From Oscillospiraceae bacterium (lineage in GTDB: Bacteria > Bacillota > Clostridia > Oscillospirales > Ruminococcaceae), in the NCBI GenBank assembly GCA_017847885.1, contig JAGAUA010000016.1, forward strand, positions 1-42,484: a stretch of DNA of 42,484 nt. The letters run 5' to 3'. The notes beneath the pieces were generated by a model. It searched no databases. It worked only from the letters and a program-made list of their open reading frames with translations, and had not been told where the DNA came from. This document shows positions 24,769-33,236 of the stretch, piece after piece. A program made the position numbers and the translations under genes. Positions within the stretch are counted from its first letter, which is position 1. The number at the start of each line of letters is the position of its first letter.

Positions 24769-25017
24769 ATGACAACATCAAACGCAAAGAAAATCGCAGC
24801 GGTGAGAAAAAATATAAAGATGACCGTTTGCAGAGTAGAGAGAAACAGCCTTGCCGTGCAGCGCGCAGCAGGCGCGGTAATGCTGGGGATATCCGCAGCA
24901 GGGGTGATTATCGGCGGAGATATGTGCGGCGCGGCAGTCCTTGCGCCTATGGCTCTGGCGGCGGTTTTCTCCAAGGAAAAGCTTCTGAACTTCGGCGTTT
25001 TCAGCTCGGAAAAATAA
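24769..25017 (+). CDS. Small membrane protein under LexA-like control, unknown function
   Basis: I do not recognise this 82-residue protein. The N-terminal third is basic (KKIAAVRKNIKMTVCRVER). Then come two hydrophobic stretches (about 33-50 and 54-68) separated by GGDMCG, suggesting a helical hairpin in the membrane, and a short hydrophilic end. The start ATG 24769 has a purine-rich but weak site (AAAGGG). A consensus promoter with a GAAC-N4-GTTC operator lies directly upstream, so it could be a damage-induced small protein such as a division inhibitor or membrane-active peptide; this is inference from the promoter only. It has no operon partner. Confidence 0.7.
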   Translation: MTTSNAKKIAAVRKNIKMTVCRVERNSLAVQRAAGAVMLGISAAGVIIGGDMCGAAVLAPMALAAVFSKEKLLNFGVFSSEK

Positions 25018-25074
25018 AAAATCGGCACAACCGCGGAAAGGTGCAGCTGTACCGAAGATAAATATTCAATTTGC

Positions 25075-25836
25075 TCACATAACAACCGGACCGCTCAGCT
25101 CGGTGGGATCGATAATACCGCGCGCAATGGCGTCCGCCTTGATCTCCTCATAGGCAAAAGCCAGCGCCCCGTAGAAGTAGGGGTAAACATAAACGACGCC
25201 GAGAATGTTGTAGGTCAGGGACGAAAGCAGCATCCAGCCGATGAAGCTGAGGTGCAGATAGAACAGCTCACCCTTGTGGCCCTCCATCATTATCTTGCTC
25301 AGCTCAATGGCTCTTGAGGCGGAAATGTTGGGGTTTTCGCTTTTGATGAAAGCCGTCTGGGAGTAGCTGTATGACTTGATGATTCCGGGGATTAAAAACA
25401 GCAAACTCCACAGGAAGGTGTATATCTGCATGAGGAACATCGTGCCGATGTTGCTCCAGAGGTGTTCTTTTTTGTAGGGCGAGAAAATCTCCGCCAGCGA
25501 GGTTTTCTCGTAAATGGATTTTCTGTACCAGCCCATAAGTCCGATGGAAAGGGGGTAAATCCCAAGTATGACCGCGATATACGCCGCCATAACAAGCAAA
25601 CTGAACAGCACTCCCCCTGCCGCAGCCGCAACTGCCGCACCATCGGAATTGGACGAACCGGCAACTCCTGCCGACACCCCGAATATCAGACCGAAAACAA
25701 ACATTACAAAATAAAGCGCCATTATCGCGCCGAAGGTCACGCCTAAAAATATTAAAACCGAAAGAATGGAACTGCCCGTGTTATTTTTGTAGAAAAGCTT
25801 CGCGTTGCTTTTTATTCTTTCGTGACTGTACCCCAT
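25075..25836 (-). CDS. DUF975 family membrane protein
   Basis: A 253-residue polytopic protein with about five or six hydrophobic segments. The pattern fits the DUF975 family (PF06161) common in Firmicutes: an N-terminal RIKSNAKLFYKNN stretch before the first membrane segment, a WYRKSIYEKTSLAEIFSPYKK loop, the LIPGIIKSYSYSQTAFI segment and the SRAIELSKIMMEGHKGELFYLHLSF segment (quoted by parts). Function of the family is unknown. AAAGGGG precedes the ATG. It is the last gene of the minus-strand series after argF, separated by two REP-like hairpins. Confidence 0.85.
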   Translation of the reverse strand: MGYSHERIKSNAKLFYKNNTGSSILSVLIFLGVTFGAIMALYFVMFVFGLIFGVSAGVAGSSNSDGAAVAAAAGGVLFSLLVMAAYIAVILGIYPLSIGLMGWYRKSIYEKTSLAEIFSPYKKEHLWSNIGTMFLMQIYTFLWSLLFLIPGIIKSYSYSQTAFIKSENPNISASRAIELSKIMMEGHKGELFYLHLSFIGWMLLSSLTYNILGVVYVYPYFYGALAFAYEEIKADAIARGIIDPTELSGPVVM

Positions 25837-25868
25837 ATCGTTACCCCTTTCGTACTCACTGTTAACTG

Positions 25869-25925
25869 TCGGGCGGATATGGAATCCGCCCCTACAATAT
25901 CGGGACGGGAAACCCGTCCCCTACA
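25869..25925. repeat. Two REP-like hairpin units
   Basis: A GGCGGAT/ATCCGCC unit (25869-25896) and a GACGGG-type unit (25901-25925), both with the TACA edge on the right, between argF and the DUF975 gene. They may also reduce readthrough from argF. Confidence 0.85.
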
Positions 25926-25950
25926 AAACAAATTCGCGGTTTTGCGTTTT

Positions 25951-26853
25951 TCACTTCATCAGCTTGACCATGACCGCTTTCTGTGCGTGGAGACGGTTCT
26001 CCGCTTCCTCAAAGATCTCGTCGGCATGAGCCTCGAACACCTTCTCGGTGATCTCCTCCTCGCGGTGGGCAGGCAGACAGTGAAGCACCATCGCGTCGCG
26101 CTTTGCCGCAGCCATAACGTCGTCGTTCACCTGATAGCCCTTGAAAGCGATGCGGCGCTTTTCCGCCTCGCCCTCCTGACCCATGGACGCCCACACGTCG
26201 GTGATAACAACGTCAGCGTTCTCCGCCGCCTTGAGGGGCGAGTCGGTCAGCTCGAAGCAGTCGAAATCCTTTGCAAATTCCATTACCTGTGGGTCGGGGT
26301 GATAGCCGTCGGGACAAGCCACGGAAACCGCCATGCCTACCTTGAGACAGCCCACGATAAGGGAGTTCGCCATGTTGTTGCCGTCGCCGATAAAGCACAT
26401 TTTAAGTCCGCCGAACTGACCCTTGTACTCGCGGATAGTCATAAGGTCGGCAAGTATCTGACAGGGGTGGCAGAAGTCGGTCAGACCGTTGATTATGGGA
26501 ATACTTCCGTACTTTGCAAGATCCTCAACCTCTTTCTGCTCAAAGGTGCGGATCATGATACCGTCCAGATAGCGCGAGAGAACGCGCGCCGTGTCCTGAA
26601 CAGGCTCTCCCCTGCCTATCTGCAAGTCCGCAGAGGACAGAAACAGCGGATTTCCGCCAAGCTGGTACATACCGGTTTCAAAGGAAACGCGGGTACGGGT
26701 GGAAGCCTTCTGGAATATCATGCCCAAGGATTTGCCCTTGTGGTGGGGGTGGGGAATGTTGTGCTTCAGCTCGTATTTGAGCTGGTCGGCAAGGTTGAGA
26801 ATGTCAATAATTTCCTCACGTGAGAGGTCAAGCATTTTAAGCAGATGTTTCAT
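25951..26853 (-). CDS. argF: Ornithine carbamoyltransferase
   Basis: Makes citrulline from ornithine and carbamoyl phosphate, the sixth step of arginine synthesis. The 300-residue enzyme carries the carbamoyl phosphate motif STRTR (51-55), HPCQ (129-132) and the ornithine loop HCLPAHR (258-264). AAAGGAA lies about 10 bp before the ATG. It follows the alpha/beta hydrolase gene with a 21-bp gap and is probably co-transcribed with it and argD. It could also be used catabolically, but the surrounding arg genes point to biosynthesis. Confidence 0.97.
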   Translation of the reverse strand: MKHLLKMLDLSREEIIDILNLADQLKYELKHNIPHPHHKGKSLGMIFQKASTRTRVSFETGMYQLGGNPLFLSSADLQIGRGEPVQDTARVLSRYLDGIMIRTFEQKEVEDLAKYGSIPIINGLTDFCHPCQILADLMTIREYKGQFGGLKMCFIGDGNNMANSLIVGCLKVGMAVSVACPDGYHPDPQVMEFAKDFDCFELTDSPLKAAENADVVITDVWASMGQEGEAEKRRIAFKGYQVNDDVMAAAKRDAMVLHCLPAHREEEITEKVFEAHADEIFEEAENRLHAQKAVMVKLMK

Positions 26854-26874
26854 GGCAGTTGTTCCTTTCTTCGG

Positions 26875-27624
26875 TTAATCTTTGGTGTATATCTTGTCAA
26901 CAAAATCCTCAATGGTCTTGTTGAGTCGTGAAGCGTACTTAAAGGGTATGTTGTGCGCCGCGCCGTCCCACATATCGTAGGTGCATTTGGGGTTCTGCAT
27001 GGAGAGGGTGCGCACCGATTTTCTGATGTCGGTTATCTCCTTTATGCCGCATATCGCCGTCATCGGCTTCACAACATGAACAAAGTCGGGGTAATTTTTC
27101 AGCTCAATGCCGTTGTCGATAGAAGCGAGTATCGTGTTCATGCTCACGTTTTTGCTGTACTCCTCATACTCACTGCGTTCGTTTTTGTCAAGTCCCAGCA
27201 CAAGCCCGTTTATGCCCAGCAAAAGCTTGTTTTTCGCCATTTTCTCGCTGTCCGCCTGCTGCTTCATCACTTTTTCGACTTCGGCAGTATCCTTGATAAG
27301 CCACGGACTTATCATCACCGCGCCGTTGAAAAGGTCGCCATGCTCGCAGATAAGGGGCAGGCAAAGCTGTGCGCCGAGAGAAAATCCCACAAGTGTGACC
27401 TGCTTGTTAAAGGAAGCCGCAAGCTCGGTGAGCTGCTCAATTGCAAGCGGTGTGGAAAATTCAGCGTCGCAATTCCTGCCGTACCCCGGAAGATGTGGCA
27501 CGATAACGCAGTAATTCCGCGAAAGATAGTCGCACTGCTTTGAAAAGCTCTGGACGAGATTTGCGCCGTGAAGGCACATTATTATCGGATTAAGCTCGTT
27601 TCCGTATTTTTCGTAGTACATCAT
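26875..27624 (-). CDS. Alpha/beta hydrolase of unknown substrate
   Basis: A 249-residue soluble protein with an alpha/beta hydrolase pattern: oxyanion-loop HG at 19-20, nucleophile elbow GFSLG with Ser82, and a late His (AAHNIP, His224) of a catalytic triad. No signal peptide is seen. Its ATG overlaps the argD stop by four bases (ATGA), which makes coupling with argD almost certain, and argF follows 21 bp later. Placement between two arginine enzymes suggests a linked role, for instance in hydrolysing a side product, but its substrate cannot be read from the sequence. ArgJ is present, so an acetylornithine deacetylase is not needed. Confidence 0.85.
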   Translation of the reverse strand: MMYYEKYGNELNPIIMCLHGANLVQSFSKQCDYLSRNYCVIVPHLPGYGRNCDAEFSTPLAIEQLTELAASFNKQVTLVGFSLGAQLCLPLICEHGDLFNGAVMISPWLIKDTAEVEKVMKQQADSEKMAKNKLLLGINGLVLGLDKNERSEYEEYSKNVSMNTILASIDNGIELKNYPDFVHVVKPMTAICGIKEITDIRKSVRTLSMQNPKCTYDMWDGAAHNIPFKYASRLNKTIEDFVDKIYTKD

Positions 27625-28790
27625 TTCAGTATACCCCTCAAAATCTCTAAGCCGCCGTCTATATCATCATATGTAATATTAAGCGGCGGAAGAAGTCTCA
27701 GCTTGGTTTTAGCCGTAAGAGTAAGCAAGCCGTTTTCCAAACATGCCTTGCATACCTCTGCGGCATTCTTTGTTTTTAAGCGTATGCCTATCATAAGTCC
27801 CAGACCGTCAACGCCCTCTACCTCGGGAATTTCCGCAAGCTTTTTCCTAAGGTATTCGCTCTTTGCCCTTACTTCGTCAAGGAAGCCCTCGGAGGACACC
27901 TTGCTCACGACAGCAAGTCCGCCTGCGCAGGCAAGAGGGTTGCCGCCAAAGGTTGAGCCGTGAGTGCCGGGTACGAGAACGCCGCTGCACTTTTCGTCAG
28001 CAAGGCAAATTCCCACAGGCACGCCGCCTGCAACGCCCTTTGCAAGTGTGGTAATGTTAGGCTTTACGCCGTACTGCTCGGAAGCAAGGAAAGTGCCTGT
28101 GCGTCCTGCGCCTGTCTGCACCTCGTCGGCAATTGTGAGGATATCCTTTTCTGCGCAAAGCTTGAAAATCTCGTCCACAAAAGCCTTGTCGAGAGGATTT
28201 ACGCCGCCCTCGCCCTGAACAAACTCGAACATTACTGCGCAGACATTGTCGTCTATCTTGGCGCGGAGGTCGTCAATGTTGTTAGCCTCGACGTTGATAA
28301 ATCCCTCTGTAAAGGGGAAAAAGTAGTTGTGGAAAACCTCCTGCCCCGTAGCAGAAAGTGTTGTAAGCGTCCTGCCGTGGAAGCTGTTCACAAGTGTGAT
28401 GATGTTATAACGTTTCGCGTCCTTGCCGTACTTGTCAAAGGAGTATTTCCTTGCAATTTTTATCGCGCACTCGTTCGCCTCCGCGCCGCTGTTGCCGAAG
28501 AACATCTTGTCGTAGCCCGTCACCTCGGCAAGCTTTGCGGCGAAATCCGCCTGCACCTTGGTGTAGTAGTAGTTAGAGGTGTGCTGAACAGCCCTTGCCT
28601 GAGCGCAGACCGCGTCCGCCCAGTCCTTGTCGCAGTAGCCGAGAGAGTTTGTGCCGATACCGCTGCCGAAATCTATGTAGGTCTTGCCGTCCTCGTCAGT
28701 GGCAATGCGTCCCTCGCCCTTTTCCATAACAAGGGGGTAACGGCCGTAAGTGCCCATAACGTGTTCGTTGAATTTTTCTATTGTACTCAT
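27621..28790 (-). CDS. argD: Acetylornithine aminotransferase
   Basis: A PLP enzyme that turns N-acetylglutamate semialdehyde into N-acetylornithine. The 389-residue class III aminotransferase shows FFGNSGAEANECAIK (about 97-111), IADEVQTGAGRTG with Asp222, and the PLP lysine Lys251 in TTLAKGVAGG. GAGGC lies about 8 bp before the ATG. A promoter is seen at 28821-28849, so argD, the hydrolase gene and argF probably form one transcript. Confidence 0.97.
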   Translation of the reverse strand: MSTIEKFNEHVMGTYGRYPLVMEKGEGRIATDEDGKTYIDFGSGIGTNSLGYCDKDWADAVCAQARAVQHTSNYYYTKVQADFAAKLAEVTGYDKMFFGNSGAEANECAIKIARKYSFDKYGKDAKRYNIITLVNSFHGRTLTTLSATGQEVFHNYFFPFTEGFINVEANNIDDLRAKIDDNVCAVMFEFVQGEGGVNPLDKAFVDEIFKLCAEKDILTIADEVQTGAGRTGTFLASEQYGVKPNITTLAKGVAGGVPVGICLADEKCSGVLVPGTHGSTFGGNPLACAGGLAVVSKVSSEGFLDEVRAKSEYLRKKLAEIPEVEGVDGLGLMIGIRLKTKNAAEVCKACLENGLLTLTAKTKLRLLPPLNITYDDIDGGLEILRGILK

Positions 28791-28820
28791 AATAATTGCC
28801 TCGCTTTTCTTTATCTTTTC

Positions 28821-28849
28821 AGTATATCAAAATAATGTGAATTTTTCAA
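28821..28849 (-). promoter_or_regulatory. Candidate argD promoter
   Basis: On the minus strand TTGAAA (28849-28844) and TATACT (28826-28821) are 17 bp apart. The -35 region overlaps a TGAA-AAA-TTCA inverted repeat, which recalls half of an arginine repressor box, but its spacing is not that of the known ARG box. Confidence 0.55.
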
Positions 28850-28893
28850 GCATTTGCGGCATATTCCGCCAAATTTATGTAAAAATGTTCATT

Positions 28894-28919
28894 TCGGGCG
28901 GATAATACCTGTCCCTACA
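28894..28919. repeat. Degenerate REP-like unit
   Basis: TCGGGCGGATAAT on the left and CCCTACA on the right, with the right arm no longer complementary. Confidence 0.65.
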
Positions 28920-28924
28920 AAAAA

Positions 28925-28944
28925 CGAACGCAAGCGTTCGTTTT
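28925..28944. repeat. GCAAGC-centred hairpin
   Basis: AACGAACGC-aa-GCGTTCGTT, a 9-bp perfect stem, directly beside the heptamer repeat at 28943-28980. The same arrangement (heptamer repeat, hairpins, REP unit) is seen after proS. Confidence 0.75.
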
Positions 28945-28980
28945 AATTACGCATTACGCATTACGAATTCCGCATTAAAT
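28943..28980 (-). repeat. Heptamer-type stop-codon-linked repeat, copy 2
   Basis: On the minus strand, three TAATGCG-type words and GGAATTCG follow the stop codon of the lipase-like gene without a gap. TAA appears in all three frames within the repeat. Confidence 0.85.
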
Positions 28981-30438
28981 TCAGTATCCCATCTCTTTCA
29001 GCTCGGAGACTATCTCCACATACGCCTCTCTCGGGTCGTAGCCCTTGTAGTCCTCGCGCTTCAAGTCAATGGTGTCGCCGTGGGAAATGCCCCGTAACCG
29101 CTTGCTTTCATATACGCCGCGGAAGTTGCCCCACTTTGCCGACTCAACGGTAACAAGCCCGTCGTTTTTGCCGTACCTGCTAAGCATGAGCCAAGTCGCC
29201 CCGAGAATGTCAAAGCTGAACATATTTTTCATTACCGAGGCGTAGCTCTGGTAATAGACCTTTTCCGAGTCCTTTACCTCTTGGTTGAATTTCTCCGCAT
29301 AATCGCTGTTGAACTGGTGACAGGCGGTGTAAAAATCGGGATTTTTGTCCCCGAATTTGAGGTATCTCCTGTCCATAAAGTCCGCGACTTTTCGGTAAAG
29401 CTTGTCGGGAAGCTTGTTTGCCAAATCGGTTACCTGGGAGCCGTGATGAGGAGTGCCAACAGTTGTAAGGGTCGCAACCTTGTCATCAATGCCAAGCTTT
29501 GCAATAGCATAGCGCGCGTCAAGTCCGCCCTTTGAGTGAGCGATGATGTTTACCTTTTCGCAGCCCGTTTCCTCGATAATATCAAGAATTTTCTGCCGTA
29601 TCATTTCGGCGTTGGTAACGACCGTTGCGCACGCCTCTTGATTGCCGTAGTAAATTTTCGCGCCGTTTTTGATAAGCTCACGGGGTATCCTGCCCCAGTA
29701 GTTGAAGTACCGCCAGTCGCGGAAGCCCAGCCCGTGTACAAGCAGTATGGGGTATTTCGTCGCGCAAATTTGCGACTCTATGCGCTGGCTCTCGCAGGCT
29801 TTTCGTGTGGTCTCGTAGTCGTACTCCGCCTTTGCCGTGCGGTACATACTTATAAGAGCGAATATGCCCACGATAGGCACGGGCAGCAGAAAGAAGCACA
29901 CTACCCTCTTGACAATGCCAAGCCGCCTGCAAAGTATAACGATACGGATTATCCCGTTGAAGCCGTAGCCGAAAATGATAAGCCCTGCAACGACCGCGTC
30001 GGTTATCCAAAGGGGCTTGCTCATTCCCCAAAAGCTGTTTTTTATTGCAAATATGTAAAAAAACGTCTGAAAAGCAAGGGATATCGCCGTGTATTTCAGC
30101 AGTATCTTTCCCCCGTACATTGCGCGTATCCTTATGCTTACGGTTGCCTTGTCGAATTTCACGCGGTACGGCTTTACAGCAAGTCTTGCCATAAAATACA
30201 GCGCAAGAAGGCATACGGGGATAAGCAGGATAACAGCCTCGCCTATGCCGAAAAGGTCTGCCGAGCCTCGCTCCCCGACCCATAATTCCGCACATACCCC
30301 TACTATCATTACTCCGTGGGGAAGAACTGTCATGCCGATAATTCTGCCTAAAACGCTTTCAAGGGGCAGCTTGTCGAAAAAGTCCGCAACAACAGCCGCG
30401 CCGAAAATTATCCATAACAAAAATGCCGCAAGAAACAA
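28981..30438 (-). CDS. Membrane-anchored lipase-like alpha/beta hydrolase
   Basis: A 485-residue protein with five or so hydrophobic segments in residues 1-200 and a soluble C-terminal alpha/beta hydrolase domain from about 228. The latter has VHGLG (234-238), the nucleophile motif AHSKGG with Ser302, and TVGTPHHGS, as in triacylglycerol lipases of the staphylococcal or LipA type. The substrate is unknown; a membrane lipid is plausible. The start is TTG at 30438, supported by GGAGG about 6 bp upstream. It lies 29 bp after argB in the same direction and may be co-transcribed. Its stop touches a heptamer repeat. Confidence 0.82.
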   Translation of the reverse strand: MFLAAFLLWIIFGAAVVADFFDKLPLESVLGRIIGMTVLPHGVMIVGVCAELWVGERGSADLFGIGEAVILLIPVCLLALYFMARLAVKPYRVKFDKATVSIRIRAMYGGKILLKYTAISLAFQTFFYIFAIKNSFWGMSKPLWITDAVVAGLIIFGYGFNGIIRIVILCRRLGIVKRVVCFFLLPVPIVGIFALISMYRTAKAEYDYETTRKACESQRIESQICATKYPILLVHGLGFRDWRYFNYWGRIPRELIKNGAKIYYGNQEACATVVTNAEMIRQKILDIIEETGCEKVNIIAHSKGGLDARYAIAKLGIDDKVATLTTVGTPHHGSQVTDLANKLPDKLYRKVADFMDRRYLKFGDKNPDFYTACHQFNSDYAEKFNQEVKDSEKVYYQSYASVMKNMFSFDILGATWLMLSRYGKNDGLVTVESAKWGNFRGVYESKRLRGISHGDTIDLKREDYKGYDPREAYVEIVSELKEMGY

Positions 30439-30467
30439 AGCCGTCCTCCCCCCTGTTAAAAGAAAAA

Positions 30468-31337
30468 TCAGATGAACTGGGTGCCAATGCCCTCGTTTGT
30501 GAGAAGCTCGATAAGTATCGAGTGGGGAACTCTGCCGTCGATGATGCAGGTCTTCTTTACGCCGCGGCGCACCGCCTCAACGCAGCAGTCTATCTTGGGT
30601 ATCATGCCGCCGCTGATTATGCCCTGTCTCTTCATAAAGGGCACTTCGCTGACCTGTACCGACGGGATAAGTGTGCTGCTGTCGTCCTTGTCGCCAAGCA
30701 GACCCACGATGTCGGTCATAAGGATAAGATTTTCCGCACCAAGCTCCGCGGCAATTCTTGCAGCGGCAGTATCGGCGTTGATGTTGTAGGTCTGACCCTC
30801 CTCATCGCAGGCAACGGTTGAAATTACGGGAACATAGCCGCTTGCAAGGGCGTCGTGAATGACCGTGGTGTTAACGTTCACTATCTCGCCAACGAAGCCG
30901 AGGTCGACCTCGCCCTCAAGCTTGTGTGCGGTAATCATCTGACCGTCAATGCCGCAAAGACCCAGCGCCTTTCCGCCGTGCTGAGTAAGGTGGGAGACCA
31001 ACTCCTTGTTGACCTTTCCTGCAAGCACCATCTTAACGATGTCCACGGTAGCCTCGTCGGTGTAGCGCAGACCGTTGATGAACTTGCTTTCAATGCCCAC
31101 TCTTTTCAGCATATCGTTGATTTCGGGGCCGCCGCCGTGAACAAGCACGACCTTTACGCCGACAAGCGACAGCAGAACGATATCGCTCATAACAGCGTCT
31201 TTAAGCGTCTCGTTTGTCATAGCGTTGCCGCCGTACTTTACAACAACTATCTTGCCGTTGTATCTCTGAATATAAGGAAGCGCGTCGCTGAGAATTTTTG
31301 AGCGAACGTCGTTTGATATGTACTCTGTATTTTCCAT
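30468..31337 (-). CDS. argB: Acetylglutamate kinase
   Basis: Phosphorylates N-acetylglutamate, the second step of arginine synthesis and often its feedback-controlled step. The 289-residue enzyme has the amino acid kinase pattern: VVKYGGNAM (about 32-40), VLVHGGGPEIN, NINADTAAARIA and ILMTDIVGLLGD. The N-terminal extension before the kinase core (about 30 residues) is of the kind found in arginine-inhibited enzymes, so feedback control is likely. GAGGT precedes the start. It lies 5 bp after the PH-like protein gene. Confidence 0.97.
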   Translation of the reverse strand: MENTEYISNDVRSKILSDALPYIQRYNGKIVVVKYGGNAMTNETLKDAVMSDIVLLSLVGVKVVLVHGGGPEINDMLKRVGIESKFINGLRYTDEATVDIVKMVLAGKVNKELVSHLTQHGGKALGLCGIDGQMITAHKLEGEVDLGFVGEIVNVNTTVIHDALASGYVPVISTVACDEEGQTYNINADTAAARIAAELGAENLILMTDIVGLLGDKDDSSTLIPSVQVSEVPFMKRQGIISGGMIPKIDCCVEAVRRGVKKTCIIDGRVPHSILIELLTNEGIGTQFI

Positions 31338-31342
31338 TTTAA

Positions 31343-31885
31343 TTACCTCTGTTCATTTTTTTGTGCCATATATTTTTCCTTTTCCGACAATATCTGCCTG
31401 CAAAGATACTCCGCGTCAACGGTATTTTCCATGCTGATATCGCAGAATACACCGTCTTTGCCTGAAAACGCAGCGCCCATATCCGCCATGACACGCACCA
31501 CGGTCACACCCTTTTTTACCCCGGGGTATACCCTTACATCGGTGATATGGTCGTAATATTCTGCACGAATATTCTTTCCAATTTGTATAAATATGCGCAT
31601 ATTTGTCAAAGCGTAATATTCTTTGCTGCCGCCGCGGAATATCTGTACAAAAAGCATCACGCCTATTGCAACAAATGGCAGACCGATCAGCGAAAATGCT
31701 CCGCCGCCGCACACATACACAATAAAGGTCCAAAATAAAGCAAACCCCGTCCAAATAATTGCGAAAAGCAGCGGCGGCGTGCCCGAAGAGACATCTTTGC
31801 CCTCGCCGCACCATTCAATATATTCACCGCCGAAAAGCCGGGGCTGAAATTTTTCCTCGATAGCCTGCCTGTCTAACTCCGCCAT
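31343..31885 (-). CDS. Two-helix membrane protein with PH-like domain
   Basis: A 180-residue protein: soluble start, two hydrophobic helices (about 38-58 and 62-83), then a domain of about 90 residues with the pattern of bacterial PH-like proteins (YALTNMRIFIQIG, then a VTVVRVMADMG segment). Function unknown. The ATG has AGGAG at close spacing. It is packed between argJ (16 bp) and argB (5 bp), so it is almost surely transcribed with them. No metabolic role in arginine synthesis can be inferred. Confidence 0.75.
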   Translation of the reverse strand: MAELDRQAIEEKFQPRLFGGEYIEWCGEGKDVSSGTPPLLFAIIWTGFALFWTFIVYVCGGGAFSLIGLPFVAIGVMLFVQIFRGGSKEYYALTNMRIFIQIGKNIRAEYYDHITDVRVYPGVKKGVTVVRVMADMGAAFSGKDGVFCDISMENTVDAEYLCRQILSEKEKYMAQKNEQR

Positions 31886-31901
31886 GTTTCTCCTCGTTTC
31901 A

Positions 31902-33134
31902 TTACGAACGGTAGTCTCCGTTTATCTTAACGTAATCATATGTAAGGTCGCAGCCCCACGCCGTTGCGGAAGCATCGCCCTGATTAAGCTCAATGTAAAT
32001 TTCTATCTCGTCCTCGGTGAGAATGGTTTTCGCCTCGTCCTCGGAGAACTCGACTCCTGCACCGTTCCTGCAAACAGCAATGCGTCCCGACTTTGAAGCA
32101 AGGTCAACGTCAACCTTGTTTATGTCGAACTCCGCCTCGGCGTAACCGATAGCGCAGAGAACACGTCCCCAGTTTGCGTCCGCACCGAACATCGCGCACT
32201 TGAACAGCGGCGAGCGGATAACGCTTTTTGCCACGGTGATAGCGGTATCAAGGTCGGGCGCGGAGGAGCATACGCAGGTCAGAAGCTTTGTTGCACCCTC
32301 GCCGTCCTTTGCAAGCATACGTGTGAGGTTTGCCATAACCTGATAAAGCGCCGCCTTGAAGGTGTCGAAATCGGCGTTTTCCTCGGTAATTTCGGGGTTT
32401 TCCGCAAGTCCCGAGGACATCAGCATACAGGTGTCGTTTGTGGACTGGTCACCGTCAACGGAAAGACAGTTATATGTAACCTTTACTATCTCGGAAAGCG
32501 CCTTTTGAAGCAGCTCCGCCGAAACCGCGCAGTCTGTTGTGATAAAATTAAGCGTGGTCGCCATATTGGGGTGTATCATGCCGCTGCCCTTAGCCATGCC
32601 GCCCATTTTGCAAAGCTTTCCGCCAACGGTAAATTCAACGGCGTACTCCTTTTTCACCGTGTCGGTAGTCATAATAGCAGTTGCAGCCTCAATATTTCCC
32701 GTGTAGGAAAGCTTCTCCACCAGCTCGGGAACAGCCTCCCGTATAGGCTCAATAGGCAACACCTGACCGATAACGCCCGTTGAAGCAACGATGACTTGCT
32801 CGGGAGCAATGCCCAGCGCGTCCGCAGTCAGACGGCACATTTCCATGGCCTTTTCCTCTCCGTCGGCATTGCAGGTGTTGGCGTTCTTGGAGTTTGCGAT
32901 CACCGCCATAGCCTTTCCGCCGCTTTTTGCGAGATTATTTTTTGTAACGATAACAGGCGCACCCTTGACCTTGTTTGAGGTGTACACACCTGCCGCATTG
33001 CATAAAACGTCCGAAACTATCAGACAGATGTCGTTTTTCTTTGTGGGATTTTCCTTGATGCCGCAGTAAAGACCGCTTGCCTTGAATCCCTTTGCGACAC
33101 ACACGCCGCCGTCGATTATCTTAAAATTCTCCAT
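31902..33134 (-). CDS. argJ: Bifunctional ornithine acetyltransferase / N-acetylglutamate synthase
   Basis: Moves the acetyl group from N-acetylornithine to glutamate, closing the acetyl cycle, and may also make N-acetylglutamate from acetyl-CoA. The 410-residue precursor should cleave itself between Ala192 and Thr193 (HPNMATTL), giving two chains with Thr193 as nucleophile. ATG 33134 is chosen because AAGGT lies 7 bp upstream and the family N-terminus begins there; an in-frame extension to 33230 runs through a REP-like repeat and is rejected. Its presence explains the absence of argE. Confidence 0.97.
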   Translation of the reverse strand: MENFKIIDGGVCVAKGFKASGLYCGIKENPTKKNDICLIVSDVLCNAAGVYTSNKVKGAPVIVTKNNLAKSGGKAMAVIANSKNANTCNADGEEKAMEMCRLTADALGIAPEQVIVASTGVIGQVLPIEPIREAVPELVEKLSYTGNIEAATAIMTTDTVKKEYAVEFTVGGKLCKMGGMAKGSGMIHPNMATTLNFITTDCAVSAELLQKALSEIVKVTYNCLSVDGDQSTNDTCMLMSSGLAENPEITEENADFDTFKAALYQVMANLTRMLAKDGEGATKLLTCVCSSAPDLDTAITVAKSVIRSPLFKCAMFGADANWGRVLCAIGYAEAEFDINKVDVDLASKSGRIAVCRNGAGVEFSEDEAKTILTEDEIEIYIELNQGDASATAWGCDLTYDYVKINGDYRS

Positions 33135-33163
33135 TTTATGTACCTTCTTGTATGTATATGTTT

Positions 33164-33231
33164 TGTAGGGGCGGAATCTATTTCCGCCCGTTAATTTGCG
33201 TTCTGTTTTCGGCAGGATATTATCCGCCATG
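33164..33231. repeat. REP-like unit plus degenerate unit before argJ
   Basis: GGCGGAA/TTCCGCC-type unit at 33164-33190 and a damaged GGCAGGAT/ATCCGCC unit at 33210-33231, inside the hicB-argJ gap. Confidence 0.8.
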
Positions 33232-33236
33232 CGATT

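Noticed and set aside
28821..28850. Arginine repressor box at the argD promoter
   Set aside because: The TGAA-AAA-TTCA repeat has a 3-base centre and does not fit the known TGAAT-N4-ATTCA layout; kept only as a weak hint.
33135..33230. N-terminal extension of argJ
   Set aside because: The extension reads through a REP-like hairpin and lacks a ribosome binding site; the family N-terminus and a good site fit ATG 33134.
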